Of a stretch of DNA of 64,000 nucleotides, positions 62,716 through 64,000 are shown piece after piece. Below the pieces are notes generated by a model. That model made no database searches, was not told where the DNA came from, and saw nothing but the letters and a program-made list of their open reading frames with translations. Origin of the DNA: Nonomuraea sediminis (GTDB lineage: Bacteria; Actinomycetota; Actinomycetes; Streptosporangiales; Streptosporangiaceae); assembly GCF_018531495.1 (NCBI RefSeq), contig NZ_JAHDTI010000003.1, positions 930,001 through 994,000 on the forward strand, written 5' to 3'. Every line of letters begins with the position of its first letter. Position 1 is the stretch's first letter. Position numbers and translations under genes: made by a program.

Positions 62716-64000
62716 TTAGAGGAAGTAGAGACGGTTGAGGGAGACCGAATCGGCCGGCTCCGCGTGCAGGGGGTCGCCGTCGAGGGTGACCAGGCCGTAC
62801 GGGTCGACCTCGACGTGGCCGAGCCTGGCATTGCGCACCAGCGAGGCGGGGCCGATGCCGCGGGTGCCGCGCACGCCGACGCGGCGCCGCCTGGTGGGCA
62901 TCCGGTCGCCGTCGGCCGCGGCCTGGGCGACGAAGGCCACCGACAGGTCCGCGGCGGTGGCGCCGTGCGCGCCGAACTGCGGGCCGAGCACCAGCGGCTG
63001 GCAGGTGTCGGTGGAGGCGTTGGGGTCGCCCGTCACGCCGTAGGCGGGGAAGCCGGCCTTCAGCACCAGTTGGGGCTTGGCGCCGAAGTAGGCGGGCTGC
63101 CACAGCACGATGTCGGCCAGCTTGCCGGCCTCCAGGGAGCCGACCTCGTGCGCCAGCCCGTGCGCGATGGCCGGGTTGATCGTGAGCTTGGCCAGGTAGC
63201 GCAGCACCCGCTCGTTGTCGTTCCTGTCGGGCGCGCCGAGGTCGGCCTTCATCTTGCCCGCCATGGCGAAGGTACGGCGCACGGTCTCACCCGCGCGGCC
63301 CATGCCCTGGGCGTCGGAGGAGGTGATGCCGATGACGCCCAGGTCGTGCAGGACGTCCTCGGCGCCCATGGTGCCGGCCCTGATCCGGTCGCGGGCCAGC
63401 GCGGCGTCGCCGGGCAGGTCGAGCTTGAGCCCGTGCACCGAGACGATCATGCCGTGGTGCTCGGCCAGCGCGTCCCTGCCGTAGGGCAGCGTGGGGTTGG
63501 TGGAGGAGCCGATCACGTTGGGCACGCCGGCCAGCTTGAGCACGTTGGGCACGTGCCCGCCTCCGCAGCCCTCGATGTGGAAGGCGTGGATGGTCCTGCC
63601 CTCGAGCACGGCGAGCGTGTCCTCCACCGACAGGCACTCGTTCAGCCCGTCGGTGTGCAGCGCCACCTGCACGTCGTGCTCCTCGGCCACGCGCAGCGCG
63701 GTGTCGAGCGCCCGGGTGTGCGCGCCCATGTCCTCGTGCACCTTGAACCCGGACGCGCCTCCTTCGACCAGCGCCTCGACCAGCGGCGCGGGGTCGGAGG
63801 AGGAGCCGCGGGCCAGGAAGCCGATGTTCACCGGCCAGGCGTCGAAGGCGTTGAAGGCATGGCGCAGCGCCCAGGGCGAGTTCACCCCGACGCCCCACAC
63901 GGGCCCGAACTCCTGCCCGATGATCGTGGTCACGCCGGAGGCGAGCGACGCCTCCATGATCCGGGGCGACATCAGGTGCACGTGCGTGTCGATCGCGCCG
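62716..64000 (-). CDS. ureC: urease alpha subunit-like amidohydrolase, 5' part outside window
   Basis: About 428 residues of a urease alpha subunit; the frame continues past the window edge (GAIDTHVHLM at the N end). Nickel-site features are kept: carbamylated Lys in GFKVHEDMG, His in ALHTDGLNE, His in EGCGGGHV, Asp in SSDAQGMGR. The mobile flap differs: the usual MVCHHL is IVSVHGL here, losing the flap Cys while keeping one His. It hydrolyses urea or a related substrate. Together with the deiminase and pxpABC it suggests nitrogen release from guanidino compounds. Confidence 0.88.
   Translation of the reverse strand, partial: GAIDTHVHLMSPRIMEASLASGVTTIIGQEFGPVWGVGVNSPWALRHAFNAFDAWPVNIGFLARGSSSDPAPLVEALVEGGASGFKVHEDMGAHTRALDTALRVAEEHDVQVALHTDGLNECLSVEDTLAVLEGRTIHAFHIEGCGGGHVPNVLKLAGVPNVIGSSTNPTLPYGRDALAEHHGMIVSVHGLKLDLPGDAALARDRIRAGTMGAEDVLHDLGVIGITSSDAQGMGRAGETVRRTFAMAGKMKADLGAPDRNDNERVLRYLAKLTINPAIAHGLAHEVGSLEAGKLADIVLWQPAYFGAKPQLVLKAGFPAYGVTGDPNASTDTCQPLVLGPQFGAHGATAADLSVAFVAQAAADGDRMPTRRRRVGVRGTRGIGPASLVRNARLGHVEVDPYGLVTLDGDPLHAEPADSVSLNRLYFL

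Overview
The window is very GC-rich actinobacterial chromosome, GC-biased at third codon positions, with frequent GTG starts and Streptomyces-like gene content. A parC - parE - principal sigma factor (HrdB type) neighbourhood, DUF3145, DUF5998 and DUF7455 proteins and a fabF-accD end of a fatty-acid operon fit Streptosporangiales best, for example a Nonomuraea-like genus. That genus guess is an inference from content, not a match. Most of the window is ordinary chromosome. The accessory material lies in three places: two TnpB insertions, an ADP-ribosyltransferase toxin gene, and many repeat-filled intergenic gaps.

Layout. 1-2.4 kb: end of the FAS-II operon (fabF 3' end, accD) with odd short tandem repeats on both sides of accD. 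2.5-3.0 kb: DUF3145. 3.2-8.0 kb: four-gene cassette of cytosolic subtilase, ECF-type sigma factor, small beta-rich protein and TPR-CHAT (caspase-like) protease; the last three are start-stop coupled. This is the best candidate for a poorly described system. 8.2-16.5 kb: sulfurtransferase, nucleotide phosphodiesterase, DUF5998, a secreted six-cysteine protein, a GNAT/ADP-forming acyl-CoA synthetase fusion and a PfkB kinase. 16.7-18.0 kb: TnpB element 1. 18.1-24.1 kb: RecQ helicase with a phosphoribosyltransferase-like tail, a TauD-type dioxygenase behind a leaderless operator-promoter, and parC. 24.3-28.1 kb: small genes, a pierisin/scabin-like ADP-ribosyltransferase toxin, TnpB element 2 sitting on the toxin stop codon, and an EspC-like small protein. 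28.1-36.4 kb: aldo/keto reductase, secreted GH3 glycosidase, VOC protein, peroxiredoxin-like protein, carbonic anhydrase, and a MarR regulator divergent from a SnoaL-like protein. 36.6-42.3 kb: two-component system divergent from a three-gene ABC transporter, then a flavin-binding protein. 42.7-48.7 kb: parE, DUF7455, GNAT, YaaA, GOLPH3-like protein and an APC permease. 49-56.7 kb: secreted cyclophilin, membrane hydrolase divergent from an ArsR regulator, principal sigma factor, SpoIIE-type phosphatase, HhH-GPD protein. 56.9-64 kb: conserved hypotheticals, a thioesterase-like protein, pxpABC, an agmatine-deiminase-type enzyme and a truncated, divergent urease alpha subunit.

How the parts work together. 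ParC and ParE would form topoisomerase IV although they lie 19 kb apart. PxpABC (5-oxoproline to glutamate), the deiminase and the urease-like protein form a nitrogen-release neighbourhood. The sensor kinase and response regulator probably control the adjacent ABC transporter. In the cassette at 3-8 kb, two proteases flank a sigma factor and a possible sigma antagonist, which suggests protease-controlled transcription; this is inference.

A family of about 140-bp intergenic repeats with inverted ends (consensus TTGTACGGCGGGCC) recurs in many gaps, both whole and degraded, and looks like a MITE. I saw no rRNA, tRNA, CRISPR array or prophage.
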